Below are positions 42,278-50,645 of a stretch of DNA of 64,000 nucleotides, piece by piece. Each line of letters opens with the position of its first letter. Positions within the stretch are counted from its first letter, which is position 1. Position numbers and translations under genes: made by a program. The notes under the pieces are model-generated. The model did no database searches. It worked only from the letters and a program-made list of their open reading frames with translations, and was not told where the DNA came from. This stretch comes from Verrucomicrobiota bacterium. GTDB taxonomy: Bacteria > Verrucomicrobiota > Verrucomicrobiia > CAIQCK01. Where the stretch lies: assembly GCA_016222825.1 (NCBI GenBank), contig JACRQF010000009.1, forward strand, positions 248,001-312,000, read 5' to 3'.

Positions 42278-44910
42278 TGAAAACCAAGGTCGCAATCCTG
42301 TTGGTCGTGCTCGCTTCCGCGGGAAGCGAGGCGTTTGGCAGCGAACTCAAGCGTTACCCGGTTCCGCCGAACCGCTTTCACGCCGAGAACGGCTATTGCT
42401 ACATCGTCAGCATGGACTTCGGCGAGGAGGGCGACAAGGACACGGGGAACAAGTCGGGCCTGTTGTTGTTCGAGGACGGCAAACCGCTCGGCCCGGCGCG
42501 CGCGGTCCACAAGGACATCCGTGAGAAGGGCTGCGGACGTTACTCGCACTGGACGCGGGATGGTCTTTACATGTCCGCGTCGGACAACTCCGACCCGCGC
42601 AAGAACGGCCGCAAATATGAGGTCGCGTCCACGACCGCGGAAAGCGAACTCGCAGGGCCGGTGCAGCTTCCGTCCACGCCGAAGCGCCACGTCGAGGTCA
42701 TCCGCGGCTCGCGCCACGAATACTCGCTCCGGCTCGGTGGCAACCTTGATTTTGAGAACAGCCACACGCGCTTCAACACCGGCTTCAACGTCGCGTTCCA
42801 GCCGAATGTCTCGCTCACCATCGCCAACACCGGCGACCGGCCCGTGCTCTGGCCGAAGCTCGTCGCCAACGGCGTGCGCGACTGGAGCACCTACGACAAC
42901 CTGCTGGCCGATTTCACGCGCGGCGCGACCAACGATCAGGAGCGCGCGTTGTTCATCTGGCAGGCCGCGCGCGAGAACCGCTACCACTGCCCGCCGCTGC
43001 TCCCCGACAACGAATTCCACGACCCGGTGAAAATGTTCAACTCCTACGGGCTGAATCTCTGCGACGACATGGGCAACTGCGGTTGCTCGTTGTTCAAGCA
43101 CGCGGGCTTGGGCAAGCCGAAATACTCGATTGACCCGAAGACGCGCAGCCTGCACGGCCACGTGATGTGCGAGGCGGTCGTGGACGACCGCCACCAGTTT
43201 CTCGACATAGACGAGAGCGTGTTCTACCTCGACCGCGAGAACGAACGGCCCGTCAGCGGCGACGCCTGCGCGCGCGACCATGATCTCGTGCGGCGCGAGG
43301 TTCACTTCGGACCGGTGTTTGGCGGTTGGGGCGATAGCGAAAGTTCTGCGGCGATCTTCGGCAGCGACGATGGCGCGGGGCAGAATTTCCTGCGCGGCCA
43401 TGAGATGCGCTACACGCTGCGGCCGGGCGAGCGCGTGGTTTTCCGTTGGGACAACATCGGCAAATACGCCGCCCACAGCGAGAAGTGGGACCGCGAGCCG
43501 CCCGTTTTCGGCAACTCGAAGTTCATCTACGCGCCACGGATCGAGGACGGCGCGTCTGGCACGCTTGTGTATGCCGTGGACACGCCGTGGGCCATCTGCG
43601 GCGGGACGTTGCGGGCGGAGTTCGTCGGCGGCAACGCGGAGGACAAGTTCGCGCTCGACGTGCGCCTCGGCGGCAAGACGGTGAAGCGCGTCTGGGAGGG
43701 AGCAGCCCGCGGGCCGCTGAAGGCGAACGTGACGATTGACGACGCGCTCCAGCCGCGGCGCGCGCCGGCGAAGTATCACTACGAGGTCGTCGTGACGGTC
43801 CCGACCGGCGATGCGAAGCTCAAGTCGCTGGAGATCGAAACCGACGTGATGGCCGCGCCGCTGTCGCTGCCCCGACTCCGCCGGGGCGAGAATAAGTTTG
43901 TTTACACCGACAAGCAGGACGGCCCGCACGAGATCACGATCACGCAGGAGTGGCGCGAGTGCGATAAGTTGAAGCCGCCCTTGCCGCCCACCACGCCGGA
44001 GTATCCCGCGTCCGGCGCGACGATCCGCGACTCGATGGTGACGTTCAAGTGGCCCGCGACCGACGGCGCACGCGCGTGGCACATCCAAGTCAGCCACCGC
44101 CAGGATTTTCGCATCCCATCTCGGCCGAGCTACGACGTGGTTCTCCGCGACCGGCAGTGGTGCGTGCCCTACACTGGCATGTTCGCGCCCGACACGACCT
44201 ACTTCTGGCGCGTGCGCGCCCGCGACAAGCGCGGCCTCTGGAGTGAGTGGAGTCCGGTGTGGACATTCCGCTGGGATGGCCCGCGCGTGCCGCTCAACGT
44301 GCGTGCCGAGCGGCGCGACGGCGGCTTCGTGCTGCGATGGGAGCCGAACCCGCGAGGCACGCGGCCGGTGGCCTACGACATTTATGGCTCGGACGAAAAA
44401 GGCTTCTCGGTCCACAAGACCGCCTACGACTCTTACACGCGCGGCAAAGTGCCGGCGAATTTCCTCGGCCGCACCGCCGCCACGGAGATGCCCGTCGTCT
44501 CGCCGACGCCGTCGCACGCGAACATGAACCGATGTTACTACCGCGTCGTGGCCGTGGACACGCACTGCACCGAGAGCATCTGCTCCGATTTCGCCGAGAT
44601 GCCACACCCGCATTTTTGGAGCAAGCCGTCTGCGACGGTGAAAGTCGGCGCGCCATTCTCGTATCAACTTGGCGTCATCCGCTCGCTCGGCGATGCGCAG
44701 CACCGCTACGAGCCAAAGGGCAATGGTTTTTGGGAAGCTGAGGAACTCACGTTCGCCCTGCGCAAAGCCCCGGCGTGGATGAAACTCGACGCGAAGACTG
44801 GCACGCTCACCGGCACGCCCGACGCGACTGGCAAATGTCGCGTCGAATTCGAAGTCCGCACACAGTCTGGCGGCGTGGCGACGCAGGAGTTTGATCTGGA
44901 CGTAAAGTAG
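42274..44910 (+). CDS. Exported transglutaminase-like protein with FnIII and putative-Ig modules
   Basis: An 878-residue protein starting at ATG 42274 (ATGA overlap), with a signal peptide (~1-20). Residues ~200-320 carry a transglutaminase-like triad: Cys269 in DDMGNCGCSLF, His296 in HGHVMCEAVVDDRH, and Asp311/313 in QFLDID. A beta-rich region follows, then two FnIII-like stretches (PDTTYFWRVRARDKRGLWSE; VPLNVRAERRDGGFVLRWEP) and a final putative-Ig (He_PIG) module (APAWMKLDAKTGTLTGTP). Such proteins may act as peptidases or cross-linking enzymes, or bind glycans. A weak inverted repeat (CATCGC...GCGATG) follows the stop. Confidence 0.78.
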   Translation: MMKTKVAILLVVLASAGSEAFGSELKRYPVPPNRFHAENGYCYIVSMDFGEEGDKDTGNKSGLLLFEDGKPLGPARAVHKDIREKGCGRYSHWTRDGLYMSASDNSDPRKNGRKYEVASTTAESELAGPVQLPSTPKRHVEVIRGSRHEYSLRLGGNLDFENSHTRFNTGFNVAFQPNVSLTIANTGDRPVLWPKLVANGVRDWSTYDNLLADFTRGATNDQERALFIWQAARENRYHCPPLLPDNEFHDPVKMFNSYGLNLCDDMGNCGCSLFKHAGLGKPKYSIDPKTRSLHGHVMCEAVVDDRHQFLDIDESVFYLDRENERPVSGDACARDHDLVRREVHFGPVFGGWGDSESSAAIFGSDDGAGQNFLRGHEMRYTLRPGERVVFRWDNIGKYAAHSEKWDREPPVFGNSKFIYAPRIEDGASGTLVYAVDTPWAICGGTLRAEFVGGNAEDKFALDVRLGGKTVKRVWEGAARGPLKANVTIDDALQPRRAPAKYHYEVVVTVPTGDAKLKSLEIETDVMAAPLSLPRLRRGENKFVYTDKQDGPHEITITQEWRECDKLKPPLPPTTPEYPASGATIRDSMVTFKWPATDGARAWHIQVSHRQDFRIPSRPSYDVVLRDRQWCVPYTGMFAPDTTYFWRVRARDKRGLWSEWSPVWTFRWDGPRVPLNVRAERRDGGFVLRWEPNPRGTRPVAYDIYGSDEKGFSVHKTAYDSYTRGKVPANFLGRTAATEMPVVSPTPSHANMNRCYYRVVAVDTHCTESICSDFAEMPHPHFWSKPSATVKVGAPFSYQLGVIRSLGDAQHRYEPKGNGFWEAEELTFALRKAPAWMKLDAKTGTLTGTPDATGKCRVEFEVRTQSGGVATQEFDLDVK

Positions 44911-44985
44911 TCATCGCACTCTGCGCGATGGTTGTTTCGTGATTGTCCTGCCAGCGGGTGCGGCGTAGCCTGCGGCTGGTCTGGC

Positions 44986-47304
44986 ATGAGGATGAACCGT
45001 TTAGTCGCTGTCGTGCGAACTGGGCTGCTGGTCTTGGCTTCTGCAGCCATCTCCGTAAATGCCGCGCTGCCCGATGCGGAGATGCGGTGCGCGGTGGAAG
45101 AAGATTGGACGCGGCAGGAAAAGCGTTGGGGGCGCGCGGCAGGTTCAGTGGAAAGCATTCGCGAGGCCGTTGCGCGCATTACGCGCTTGCTGAAGCATTG
45201 GCGGGGGAGGACGGGCGAAGCAACGCTGGCGGAGTTGCGACGAGCGGCGGAGAAAGCGGGTTTACTCGACAACAAAAGCCGGCTCGCGCTCTACCACCGC
45301 GCGCGTTGGTTTGCTCGTGAGCTGGTGCTGGCTGATCCGCGCGTGACAGGTCAGCCGCTGGTGTTCATGAAGCGCAACCGGTTCGTCTGCCAGATGCTCC
45401 ATGAATACATGGGCTACTTCCAGGACTACGGCAATGTCGCGGGCGGCGGCGGCGTCTTTGTCCTCGAACGGCCTGGCTACTCGCTCAAGACGCGCGACCT
45501 CATCCGCGGCCGGCTGACGAACGGCAACTTCACCACGCTCGCGCTCTCCTACGACGCGCGGACGGTGTTCTTCGCGTTCGCGGAGCGGTCGAAGGAGAAG
45601 CCGGAGTTTACGTCGCTGGAGCGGCGTTCGTTTCACATCTTCTCGATGGCGAGAGATGGCTCGGCGCTACGACAGCTCACACGCGGTGTTGAAGACGATT
45701 TCGATCCGTGCCCGTTGCCGGACGGCGGGCTGGCGTTCATGTCGTCGCGTCGCGGCGGATTCGCCCGCTGCAACAATGCGTGGGAGCCGTGCGCGACTTA
45801 CACGTTGCATCGCATGGACGCGAACGGCAGCAACATCCGCACGCTGTCGTTCCACGAGACCGATGAGTGGCATCCATTCGTCATGAACGACGGACGGCTC
45901 GTGTTCATCCGGTGGGATTACGTGGACCGCTCGGCGGCGAACTTCCACGGTCTCTGGACCAGCCGCGCCGACGGCACGGGCGCCGCCAGTTTGTTTGGCA
46001 ACTACACGATGCGCATCAACGCCTGCTACCAGCCGCGGCCGATTCCCGGCTCGGACAAGCTGCTGTTCCTGGCGGGGGCGCATCACGCCGATGTGGGTGG
46101 CTCGCTGGTGATGCTCGACCCGAAGCGGGCACGGCTCGACGCAAAGACCGGCGAGGACATCCTCGACGCGACGTATGTGTTGACGCCGGAGATTTGTTTC
46201 CCGGAATCCGCCGGCTGGCCGAAAAGCTACTTTCACAGTCCGTGGCCGCTGTCGGAGGATGCGTTCCTCGTGTCGTTCAGCTTCGACCCGCTGCCGGGGA
46301 TGAGTTCCGGCGAGAAGAAGGACACGCGCACCGGGTTGTATTACTTCGACCGCTTCGGCAACCTCGAACTGCTCTATCGCGACCCGGCTATCTCTTCGAT
46401 GTATCCGATCTCGCTTGCGCCGCGCGCGCGGCCTCCGGCCGTTGGCTCCAACCTCGCGCCCGAACTCGGCAACGAAGGCGAGTTCTTGCTGAGCGACGTG
46501 AACCGCAGTCTGATGCCGCTGCCGCCGGACCGGCCCATCCGCGAACTGCGCGTCTTCCAACTGCTCCCGAAGACCGGCATCCACACCGCCAACAACCCGC
46601 GCATCGGCCATGCGAACGCCGAGAACGCAAGGCTGTTCCTTGGCACGGTGCCGGTGGAGGAGGACGGCTCGGCTTACTTCCGCGCGCCGGCGGGCAAGCC
46701 GCTTTATTTCCAAGCCGTGGACGCCGCGGGCCGCGCGGTGCAGAGCATGCGCAGCGAAGTCTATCTGCAACCGGGCGAGCGCCGCGCTTGCGTCGGCTGC
46801 CACGAAACGCCCGGCACTGTCGTCGCGAACCGGCCCGCGCTCGCGATGCGCCGCGCTCCGTCGCGCCTCCAGCCCGGTCCCGATGGAACGCGACCGATGA
46901 GCTATCCGCGGCTGGTGCAACCGGTGCTGGACCGCCATTGCGTGCGCTGCCACGACGGTCAGCCCGCGCCCGGCAAGAGCAAACTCGTGCTGACTGGCGA
47001 AACAGCGGGAAACTTCACGCGCTCGTATCAGAACCTGAAGCCGCACCTGCGCTGGTATGAGTGGGGCGGCGCCAGCATCAGCCAGATCGCGACGCAACCC
47101 GGCCGCATCGGCGCCGACGCCAGTCCGTTGACGGCGATCCTCGACGACGCGACGCATCGCACGCAAGCGCCGTTGCCCGACGCCGACCGTCGCCGGCTCT
47201 ATCTCTGGCTCGATGCGAACGTGCCGTTCTACGGCACCTACGACCACGCCGACCAACTCGCCCAGCGCGAAGGCCGCTCCGTCCCCGTGCCACTCGCGCA
47301 GTGA
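44986..47304 (+). CDS. Exported HzsA-related beta-propeller cytochrome c (two haem sites)
   Basis: A 772-residue protein with a signal peptide (~1-27); ATG 44992 is an alternative start. A TolB-like/HzsA-type propeller occupies ~130-560 (DDFDPCPLPDGGLAFMSSRRGG, EWHPFVMNDGRLVFIRWDY, NYTMRINACYQPRPIPGSDK). Two c-type haem motifs follow: C602-V-G-C-H and C652-V-R-C-H. This is the architecture that annotators call HzsA-related; hydrazine synthase itself belongs to anammox bacteria and no partner subunits are present here. A periplasmic redox role, perhaps oxidising a sugar or accepting electrons from the FAD protein at 13362, is speculative. It ends the second carbohydrate run. Confidence 0.83.
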   Translation: MRMNRLVAVVRTGLLVLASAAISVNAALPDAEMRCAVEEDWTRQEKRWGRAAGSVESIREAVARITRLLKHWRGRTGEATLAELRRAAEKAGLLDNKSRLALYHRARWFARELVLADPRVTGQPLVFMKRNRFVCQMLHEYMGYFQDYGNVAGGGGVFVLERPGYSLKTRDLIRGRLTNGNFTTLALSYDARTVFFAFAERSKEKPEFTSLERRSFHIFSMARDGSALRQLTRGVEDDFDPCPLPDGGLAFMSSRRGGFARCNNAWEPCATYTLHRMDANGSNIRTLSFHETDEWHPFVMNDGRLVFIRWDYVDRSAANFHGLWTSRADGTGAASLFGNYTMRINACYQPRPIPGSDKLLFLAGAHHADVGGSLVMLDPKRARLDAKTGEDILDATYVLTPEICFPESAGWPKSYFHSPWPLSEDAFLVSFSFDPLPGMSSGEKKDTRTGLYYFDRFGNLELLYRDPAISSMYPISLAPRARPPAVGSNLAPELGNEGEFLLSDVNRSLMPLPPDRPIRELRVFQLLPKTGIHTANNPRIGHANAENARLFLGTVPVEEDGSAYFRAPAGKPLYFQAVDAAGRAVQSMRSEVYLQPGERRACVGCHETPGTVVANRPALAMRRAPSRLQPGPDGTRPMSYPRLVQPVLDRHCVRCHDGQPAPGKSKLVLTGETAGNFTRSYQNLKPHLRWYEWGGASISQIATQPGRIGADASPLTAILDDATHRTQAPLPDADRRRLYLWLDANVPFYGTYDHADQLAQREGRSVPVPLAQ

Positions 47305-47333
47305 GCGGTTGTGTGGCTTGCGCGTGCTTGCCG

Positions 47334-47402
47334 GCGGAGGAAGCGAGGATTACCGGCCCCCTGATTACTGGTTGCTGATTACTGCCCGCTTCCTTCCTCC
47401 GC
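47334..47402. terminator. Inverted repeat and short direct repeat between convergent genes, possible terminator
   Basis: GCGGAGGAAGCG (47334-47345) can pair with 47387-47402 apart from a 4-base bulge. Between them CTGATTACTG occurs twice (47361-47370 and 47375-47384). The right arm lies in the last codons of the minus-strand gene. Confidence 0.4.
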
Positions 47403-47882
47403 TTCGATAAACAACTGCTCCACATACGCGAGCAGATGGATAAGAAAAATGTCGTGGTCGCGTTCGGTCGGTTTGAGGTCCTCGGCGGGCCGGTTCATGT
47501 CCTCCTCGGTCACGTCCCAGCGGCTCGCCAGCACCAGCCGCGCCTGGTTGATCGCGCTGAGCCACGCGGCGGCATGGTTTGCGGGAAACACGACGCGCCA
47601 GCAGCCGCGATGCGCCGGGTCTTTCTCCATGCGTCCGAGGTCTGCCGCCATCAACTCGTAGTTCGCGCGCCAGAACGCCTCCAACTCCGGCGCGATCAGT
47701 TCGCGCCAGTCGCGGTTGATGTCGGCACGCTTGGAAGGGCTAGGCAACAGCCGCTCGCGCACGGCGGGCGGTTGCGGCTCGGCCAGCAGCGCCGGCACCC
47801 CGGCGAACACGTGTCTCCAGTGCTCGTCCAAGCCCGCGAGACACAGGTTGCCGTCGGCCAGTCGTTGAAGATGAAGCGCCAC
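47379..47882 (-). CDS. Unrecognised protein encoded directly after clpS (DUF2017-like position)
   Basis: I start this 167-residue protein at GTG 47882, which overlaps the clpS stop (TAGTG); the longer frame reads through clpS in the wrong phase. It is mostly helical and acidic near the end, with ELIAPELEAFWRANYELMAADL and ERDHDIFLIHLLAYVEQLF. No enzyme motif is seen. In actinobacteria clpS is regularly followed by a DUF2017 gene of similar size; whether this is a homologue cannot be judged by eye. The context suggests a role linked to ClpS/ClpAP proteolysis. Confidence 0.7.
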   Translation of the reverse strand: MALHLQRLADGNLCLAGLDEHWRHVFAGVPALLAEPQPPAVRERLLPSPSKRADINRDWRELIAPELEAFWRANYELMAADLGRMEKDPAHRGCWRVVFPANHAAAWLSAINQARLVLASRWDVTEEDMNRPAEDLKPTERDHDIFLIHLLAYVEQLFIEAEEGSGQ

Positions 47883-48232
47883 TATGGTTCCGCCTGTTCC
47901 ATAAGGGCCAGCAGGTGATATTGCTGCAACACCCGCACGTAATGCTCCGCCGGCTCTCGTCCGCCCGTCCAGACAATGGACTGGCCGCGCTTGTGGACCT
48001 CCATCATGTGCCGCTCGGCCTTCTGCCGCGTGTAGCCGAACACCTTCTGGAACACCATCGTGACGTAGGTCATCAGGTTGATCGGGTCGTTCCGCACGAT
48101 GACGTGCCACGGCGGGGCAAGATTGGTTTTCGTTTCCTCCGAGATCGTCTCGATGACACCCGGCGCGGTTGCCGGGCCGCCGGCGTCTGCGCGTGGAGGC
48201 AGGATGTTTGGAAATGGACTCCGTTTCCTCAT
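47882..48232 (-). CDS. clpS: ClpS adaptor of the ClpAP protease
   Basis: A 116-residue cytoplasmic adaptor that delivers N-degron substrates to ClpA/ClpC. The signature WHVIVRNDPINLMTYVTMVF, GYTRQKAERHMMEVHKRGQS and EPAEHYVRVLQQYHL cover the conserved core: the Asn-Asp loop, the V-M-x-V-H helix and the C-terminal helix. An N-terminal extension of ~35 residues is Pro/Ala-rich and unconserved. It is followed, with stop/start overlap, by an unrecognised gene. No clp ATPase gene lies in the window. Confidence 0.93.
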   Translation of the reverse strand: MRKRSPFPNILPPRADAGGPATAPGVIETISEETKTNLAPPWHVIVRNDPINLMTYVTMVFQKVFGYTRQKAERHMMEVHKRGQSIVWTGGREPAEHYVRVLQQYHLLALMEQAEP

Positions 48233-48287
48233 CGTCAGCTACCGTAACAGCCGGGCAGTGCGTTGTCCACCGGCGCGCCTGCGCTGC

Positions 48288-50054
48288 TCAGATACCGGGC
48301 TTGCTCTGTTGCTTCTCGGCCCGCGACTGTTCGTAGAACACGCGCACTTCCGGCTTGGCCTCCTTGCCGAGGAACTCCTGCGCGCGCAGCAGCGCCTTGC
48401 GCGTGGAGGCGGTGAGGTTTTCCTCGGACTCGAACACGCAGTCACGGCCGATCTCGTCCAGCAGGCCGCTGCGGCTGAGCACGCCCATCACGTCGGGCGA
48501 CGGGCCGCTGATGAGCAGCAACCGGCCGCCAGCGCGCAGGAACTTCAGCAGTCCCTCCAGTGCCATGACGGCGGTGGCGTCGAGGTGCCGGGCGTTCTTC
48601 ACCCGCAGGATGACAACGCGGATGTTGCGATCGTGCGCGAGTCGCCGCACCTCGTCTTCAAACAACTCGGCCGCGCCGAAGAAAAGTTCGCCCTCGACGT
48701 GGATGATGGAAATCTCCGGATGGGTGCGCTCGGACTTCTCCTTGATTTCGCGCATGGAGTCGCCTTCGAGGTCGTATTCCACCAAATGCGGCGCGCTGGC
48801 CTTGCGCAGGAACAGCACCAGCGAGCTGATGACGCCCACGTAGATCGCCTGCCGCAGGCTCAGCAGCAACGCCGAAGCGAAGGTGAGAATCAGCACCGCG
48901 GCGTCGCTCCGCGTGGCGCGGAACGCAACGCGAATGTGGTGCCACCGGAACATGCTGAAACCCAGCACGATCAACAGCCCCGCCAGCGACGCCAGCGGGA
49001 TGTAATGCACCCACCGTCCGAACACGATCAGGATGGCCGCGATCCACAGTCCGCTGAACACGCCGGCAAACCGCGTTCGGGCGCCCGACAGGAAGTTCAG
49101 CGCCGAGCGTGTGAAGCTGCCGCTGCCGGGCATGCACTGGAAGAACGCGGCGGCGATGTTGCCCAGACCGAGGCCGATGCAGCTCTGGTTGTTGTCCACG
49201 CGCTGGTCGGTGGTCATCGCGATGCTCTTGGCGATGGAGAGCGTTTCGATGCAGCCGAGGATCGCCATCGCCAGCGCCGTGTCCGCGATGTCGGCGAACA
49301 TGCGCACGCCGAAGAACGGCAGTTGGACGTGCGGCAGGTTCGCCGGCAAATCACCGACCAGCTTCACGCCCTTGTCGTCCAGATGAAACACCCCCGCGAC
49401 CAGCGCCGAGACGACGACCACCACCAGCGGCGCGGGCAGCCAGCGCGGCAGCCAGCGCGGCGCGCTGACCGTGACGAGAATCGAGGCGACGCCGATGGCC
49501 AATGCGTAGAGGTTCGTGCCGGGTAGTTGCTCGATCGTTTGCCAGACGTATTGGAGCATGTGGATGGCGTTCGGCTGATTCACGCCGAGCAGCGGCGCAA
49601 GCTGGTTGAGCGCGATGAGCAACCCCGCGCCCGCCGTGAAGCCGACGACGACGCTGCGCGAGACGAACTGGGTCAAGTTGCCAAGCTTCAGCAACCCAAA
49701 TAGCAACTGCGTGCCGCCGACCAGCAAGGCCAGCAGCGGGATGACGATGGTTGGATTCTCCCTCACCGCCGGCACCGAGGAGGTCATGATCATGCCGCCG
49801 ATGAGGATGGCAACGGAGTTGGTCGGGCCGGGCACGAGGTGCTCGCTGCTGCCCATCAAGCTGCCGACGATGGCGACCACGATGCAGGAGTAAAGGCCGT
49901 AGATCGGCGGCAGGCCCGCCATGATCGCATAGGCGATGGCTTGCGGCAGTGACAGCAAAGCGAGCGTCAGGCCCGCCGACACATCGGTCAGCAGCCAGCT
50001 TTGCTTGTATCCGCGCACCGTCTCAACGAACGGCAGCCATTGCCTCAGCGTCAT
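48288..50054 (-). CDS. SulP-family anion (sulfate/bicarbonate) transporter with STAS domain
   Basis: A 588-residue inner-membrane transporter. I start at ATG 50054 (AGGGAAA upstream), giving the usual TVRGYKQSWLLTDVSAGLTLALLSLPQAIAYA; the longer frame has no family features. About ten or more membrane segments follow, with GLPPIYGLYSCIVV, GPTNSVAILIGGM, the GAGLLIALNQL helix and NNQSCIGLGLGNIAAAFFQCMPGSGSF. The C-terminal STAS domain (~450-575, HPEISIIHVEGELFFGAAEL, HLDATAVMALEGL) is complete. Sulfate is a plausible substrate given the sulfatase nearby, though bicarbonate is equally common in the family. Divergent from the gene at 50151. Confidence 0.93.
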   Translation of the reverse strand: MTLRQWLPFVETVRGYKQSWLLTDVSAGLTLALLSLPQAIAYAIMAGLPPIYGLYSCIVVAIVGSLMGSSEHLVPGPTNSVAILIGGMIMTSSVPAVRENPTIVIPLLALLVGGTQLLFGLLKLGNLTQFVSRSVVVGFTAGAGLLIALNQLAPLLGVNQPNAIHMLQYVWQTIEQLPGTNLYALAIGVASILVTVSAPRWLPRWLPAPLVVVVVSALVAGVFHLDDKGVKLVGDLPANLPHVQLPFFGVRMFADIADTALAMAILGCIETLSIAKSIAMTTDQRVDNNQSCIGLGLGNIAAAFFQCMPGSGSFTRSALNFLSGARTRFAGVFSGLWIAAILIVFGRWVHYIPLASLAGLLIVLGFSMFRWHHIRVAFRATRSDAAVLILTFASALLLSLRQAIYVGVISSLVLFLRKASAPHLVEYDLEGDSMREIKEKSERTHPEISIIHVEGELFFGAAELFEDEVRRLAHDRNIRVVILRVKNARHLDATAVMALEGLLKFLRAGGRLLLISGPSPDVMGVLSRSGLLDEIGRDCVFESEENLTASTRKALLRAQEFLGKEAKPEVRVFYEQSRAEKQQSKPGI

Positions 50055-50150
50055 GAGCGTTTTTCCCTGGCACGTCGCGGCACAATCTACAGCTTCACTC
50101 GCGTCGGGAAAAGAGCTATCCTGCGCGCCACTGGAAAGGACACGCCGGCC

Positions 50151-50576
50151 ATGAGCGACGAAAAACCTGCCGTTGGAAGAACCAAGCACGGCGAGCTGAC
50201 GCTCGACCAGATCGCCAACCTCCAACCTGGTTGGGGCGGCCTCATGCCGCAGATCAGCGAGCGATGGTGGATCTGCTACCACGCCGCCAAGGCCGGCCAC
50301 TGGAAGCTCGCCAGCTACGCGCTCCGCAAAGTGCAGGGCCTCTTCAAAACCGGCGCCGTCACGCGTCCGAAATACACCGAGATGGTCCAGAACTACGACA
50401 AGACATTCCTCCAGCCCATCGCGCAAGCCGTCGCCGCGGGCGACTTCGTCGCGTTCGACGCTGCCTTCAAGCGCGCCACAGACGAAGGCAATCGCCTCCA
50501 CGTCGCCGTCGGCCACGGCGAGATCATCTGGACCCTGCCGGAGGAGCCGCCGAAACATTTGAAGCTGACGCCGTGA
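50151..50576 (+). CDS. Small unrecognised cytoplasmic protein
   Basis: 141 residues starting at ATG 50151 with GGAAAGGA upstream. No leader or membrane segment. It looks helical, with WWICYHAAKAGHWKLASYAL, MVQNYDKTFLQPIAQAVAAG and DEGNRLHVAVGHGEIIWTLP. His and Trp residues in the first half recall small haem- or metal-binding helical bundles, but no known motif is complete. Divergent from the SulP gene, with which it may share a promoter region of 96 bases. Confidence 0.72.
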   Translation: MSDEKPAVGRTKHGELTLDQIANLQPGWGGLMPQISERWWICYHAAKAGHWKLASYALRKVQGLFKTGAVTRPKYTEMVQNYDKTFLQPIAQAVAAGDFVAFDAAFKRATDEGNRLHVAVGHGEIIWTLPEEPPKHLKLTP

Positions 50577-50597
50577 AGCGCAGCGGCGTGGCGAATT

Positions 50598-50638
50598 TCA
50601 ACGCAGAGGCGCTGAGGACGCAGAGAGCGCAAAGGAAT
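50598..50638 (+). repeat. Dispersed GCAGAG-type repeat upstream of the glycosidase-like gene
   Basis: The stretch ACGCAGAGGCGCTGAGGACG and the bases after it, CAGAGAGCGCAAAGGAA, read NAEALRTQRAQRN in one frame. From memory this type of GCAGAG-rich sequence recurs between genes in many bacterial genomes. Its end supplies the AAGGA that serves the ATG at 50646. Confidence 0.5.
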
Positions 50639-50645
50639 AGTCATT

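Noticed and set aside
42016-44703. 895-codon minus-strand open frame
   Set aside because: Lies opposite the transglutaminase/FnIII gene; Arg/Ala/Val-rich product with no motifs, typical antisense shadow in GC-rich DNA.
44911-44985. Possible regulatory RNA or strong terminator in the gap
   Set aside because: Only a 6-bp stem (CATCGC/GCGATG) and an imperfect CCAGC/GCTGG pair are visible; not enough for a call.
44986-47304. Calling the cytochrome a hydrazine synthase subunit
   Set aside because: Only the family architecture is shared; no other anammox genes are present.
47883-48110. Longer start for the gene after clpS
   Set aside because: The extra residues are clpS read out of frame; GTG 47882 overlaps the clpS stop.
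50055-50558. Longer N-terminus for the SulP transporter
   Set aside because: The extension overlaps the divergent gene at 50151 and lacks SulP features; ATG 50054 has a ribosome site and a normal SulP start.
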